Below, piece by piece: positions 60,559 through 64,000 of a stretch of DNA of 64,000 nt. The number at the start of each line of letters is the position of its first letter. Positions within the stretch are counted from its first letter, which is position 1. The stretch is taken from NCBI RefSeq assembly GCF_014873915.1, contig NZ_JADBEJ010000005.1, positions 3,286,001-3,350,000 of the forward strand, in the 5' to 3' direction. This stretch comes from Amycolatopsis roodepoortensis. Lineage in GTDB: Bacteria > Actinomycetota > Actinomycetes > Mycobacteriales > Pseudonocardiaceae. A program made the position numbers and the translations under genes. The notes beneath the pieces are model-generated. The model was not told where the DNA came from, ran no database searches, and saw only the letters and a list, made by a program, of their open reading frames with translations.

Positions 60559-61011
60559 TCAGCAGGCGCAGCGGGGAGTGGGCGTCGAGGTGATAGCGGG
60601 TACCGAGGCGTCCCGGTCGACGGGATAGCCGGCGGCTTGCCAGGCGGCGATGCCGCCGGAGAGACGCTTGACCTTGAAGCCGAGCTCCGCGAGCTTCAAC
60701 GCCCCCTTGGTCGCGGCGTTGCAGTGGATGCTCTCGCAATAGCAGACGTAGACGAGTTCGCGGTCCAGGCCGCTGACCGACTCGGCGGTCATCTCCCGAT
60801 AGGGGAGGTTGATCGCGCCCGGGATGCGAGCCAACGCGAAGGCTTCAGGGGCCCGGGTTTCGACGACCAGGTACCCGTTCCGAGAACCAGAGGTGAGATC
60901 TCGGACCAGATCATCCGGGTCGACCTCGAGGGCGAGCTCGGCGCGCAGGTGCGCGGCCGCGGTCGCGCTGTCCAAGGCCGGAAACATGAGTACACGGGGT
61001 TCGGTCGTCAT
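60559..61011 (-). CDS. Rhodanese-domain protein
   Basis: A 150-residue single-domain rhodanese. The fold blocks are YLVVETRAPEAFALARIPGAINLPYREM and the active-site loop ELVYVCYCESIHCNAATKGALKLAELGFKVKRLSGGIAAWQAAGYPV. The catalytic cysteine is one of the closely spaced cysteines in CYCESIHC. The C-terminus ends PTPRCAC, giving two further cysteines. Such proteins carry sulfane sulfur. It is divergent from the Lrp regulator at 61119 across 107 bases. Confidence 0.88.
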   Translation of the reverse strand: MTTEPRVLMFPALDSATAAAHLRAELALEVDPDDLVRDLTSGSRNGYLVVETRAPEAFALARIPGAINLPYREMTAESVSGLDRELVYVCYCESIHCNAATKGALKLAELGFKVKRLSGGIAAWQAAGYPVDRDASVPAITSTPTPRCAC

Positions 61012-61118
61012 AACTCAATCCTGCTGGCCGGTGATCGTCCACAACATCGGATAATCCAGGTCTTGCCGGGGGCTAGCCTGGAGTTTCCTGGTGGGCACGA
61101 CGATCAACCTGGAGTTCT

Positions 61119-61565
61119 GTGAACCTCGACGATCTCGACTGGCAGCTACTCGAACTGCTCCAGTCCGATGGCCGGTTGACCTTCTCGGAACTCGGTCGGC
61201 GCGTGTCGCTGTCCGCGCCCGCGGTGACCGAGCGGGTTCGCCGGCTCGAGGAGAAGGGGATCATCACCGGATACTCGGCCAACGTCGACGTGGCGAAGCT
61301 CGGGTTACCGATCGAGGCGATGGTGCGAGCGAGGGTTCGCAGTTTGGACACGGCCCGCTTCCGCGAAACCATTCTCGCGCTTCCCCAGGTGCTCGACGCC
61401 GATCACGTCACGGGTGACGAGTGCTGGCTGGTGCGAGTCGCCTGCCGGAGCACTGCGGAGTTGGAGGAGCTTGTAGAGCGGATGCAGCGCTATGGGGAGA
61501 CGACGACTTCTCTCGTCTTCTCGTCGCCTGTTCGGCGGCGCGCGGTAGGCCGACGGCCCTGCTGA
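61119..61565 (+). CDS. Lrp/AsnC-family transcriptional regulator
   Basis: A 148-residue regulator. The N-terminal HTH is LDDLDWQLLELLQSDGRLTFSELGRRVSLSAPAVTERVRRLEEKGIITGYSANVD, followed by the RAM ligand-binding domain (ALPQVLDADHVTGDECWLVRVACRSTAELEELV). A GTG start at 61119. It is divergent from the rhodanese gene, which is a likely target, and is the last protein gene before the rRNA operon, with which it is convergent. The effector is unknown. Confidence 0.92.
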   Translation: MNLDDLDWQLLELLQSDGRLTFSELGRRVSLSAPAVTERVRRLEEKGIITGYSANVDVAKLGLPIEAMVRARVRSLDTARFRETILALPQVLDADHVTGDECWLVRVACRSTAELEELVERMQRYGETTTSLVFSSPVRRRAVGRRPC

Positions 61566-61574
61566 GCGGCGCCG

Positions 61575-61598
61575 CGGGAGCAAGGGACCTTTGCTACC
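61575..61598. repeat. Single copy of the intergenic element before the rRNA terminator
   Basis: GGAGCAAGGGACCTTTGCTA lies ten bases past the Lrp-gene stop. It has no inverted partner. Confidence 0.75.
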
Positions 61599-61613
61599 AC
61601 TTGGCGAGGGCAG

Positions 61614-61685
61614 ACATTAAGAAAGGGTCCAGGCCCCGGGAGAACTCGTGGTTCTCGACCGGGGCCTGGACCCTTCTTTTAATGT
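61614..61685 (-). terminator. rRNA operon terminator
   Basis: A very long inverted repeat (ACATTAA..., then AAAGGGTCCAGGCCCCGG, paired with CCGGGGCCTGGACCCTT and TTTTAATGT) around a short loop lies right after the 5S gene. On the minus strand the stem end is followed by T-containing sequence. Confidence 0.88.
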
Positions 61686-61687
61686 TA

Positions 61688-61806
61688 GTCCGGCGGTGTC
61701 CTACTCTCCCACAACCCTTCGGTTGCAGTACCATCGGCGCTGTCAGGCTTAGCTTCCGGGTTCGGAATGGGACCGGGCGTTTCCCTGACGCTATAACCAC
61801 CGAAAC
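61688..61806 (-). rRNA. rrf: 5S ribosomal RNA
   Basis: The minus strand reads GGTGGTTATAGCGTCAGGG...CCCATTCCGAACCCGGAAG...GGGAGAGTAGGACACCGCC, the standard 5S sequence of actinobacteria. The ends are approximate to a few bases, based on pairing of UCGGUGGU with ACCGCCGG. Confidence 0.95.
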
Positions 61807-61884
61807 ACTGTGAAACACTCCCCCACAACCTCACAACGAGGGGGTTGTGTGGTGTTTCAGAGCTGTAGAGTGGATGCGTAACAT

Positions 61885-64000
<2,116 letters not shown>

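Overview
The window looks like a chromosomal core segment of a high-GC actinomycete, most probably Amycolatopsis or a close Pseudonocardiaceae relative. The evidence is the roughly 70% GC content with strong G/C third-position bias, many GTG starts, WhiB7, a type I glutamine synthetase with GlnE and a GlnR box, and local gene orders that match Mycobacterium tuberculosis (the Rv3193c-Rv3198c and Rv2219-Rv2221c neighbourhoods). The genus assignment is an inference; no database search was run.

Layout. 0-7.9 kb: a thiol-redox pair (MauE-like and DsbA-like, minus strand), a family-3 solute-binding lipoprotein translationally coupled to the helicase HrpB, an ion-channel-like protein with a voltage-sensor fold and no pore, and an ABC exporter operon in which the middle hydrolase gene carries a one-base frameshift. 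7.9-13.9 kb: a repeat-filled gap, a divergent TetR/flavin-monooxygenase pair, a two-component system whose kinase has an unusual C-terminal extracellular domain, and a cluster of uncharacterised genes. 13.9-21.9 kb: a tightly coupled histidine-utilisation operon (hutH-hutU-M20 amidohydrolase-hutF-hutI) with a divergent IclR regulator. 22-26 kb: a small ORF, an alpha/beta hydrolase, tmRNA, and a sensor/kinase/regulator trio. 26-33 kb: a membrane acyltransferase, an amidohydrolase, smpB, ftsX, ftsE, prfB and a PadR regulator. 33-35.5 kb: a second TetR/monooxygenase pair lying between two identical initiator tRNA genes. 35.6-50.8 kb: an actinobacterial core block (UPF0182, a PPA1309-like protein, a PDZ-Lon protease, a zincin, a SprT/YgjP-like metalloprotein, a ThiF/TOMM-like protein, an ABC1 kinase, a methyltransferase, whiB7, uvrD2). 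50.8-61.6 kb: the nitrogen-assimilation block (DUF4191, RDD, glnA, a thioesterase, glnE), a phosphate transporter, a glutamine amidotransferase, a rhodanese and an Lrp regulator. 61.6-64 kb: the 3' end of an rRNA operon on the minus strand (terminator, 5S, most of 23S).

Functional links. The hut operon releases glutamate from histidine, while glnA/glnE with the GlnR operator control ammonium assimilation into glutamine. tmRNA, SmpB, RF2 and the initiator tRNAs form a loose translation and ribosome-rescue neighbourhood. The most striking non-coding feature is a family of about 27 copies of a short imperfect palindrome (core GCAAGGGACCTTTGC and its complement). The copies are often paired into large hairpins a few bases downstream of stop codons. 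Some are nested in a mosaic element that occurs twice, in opposite orientation, 12.7 kb apart.
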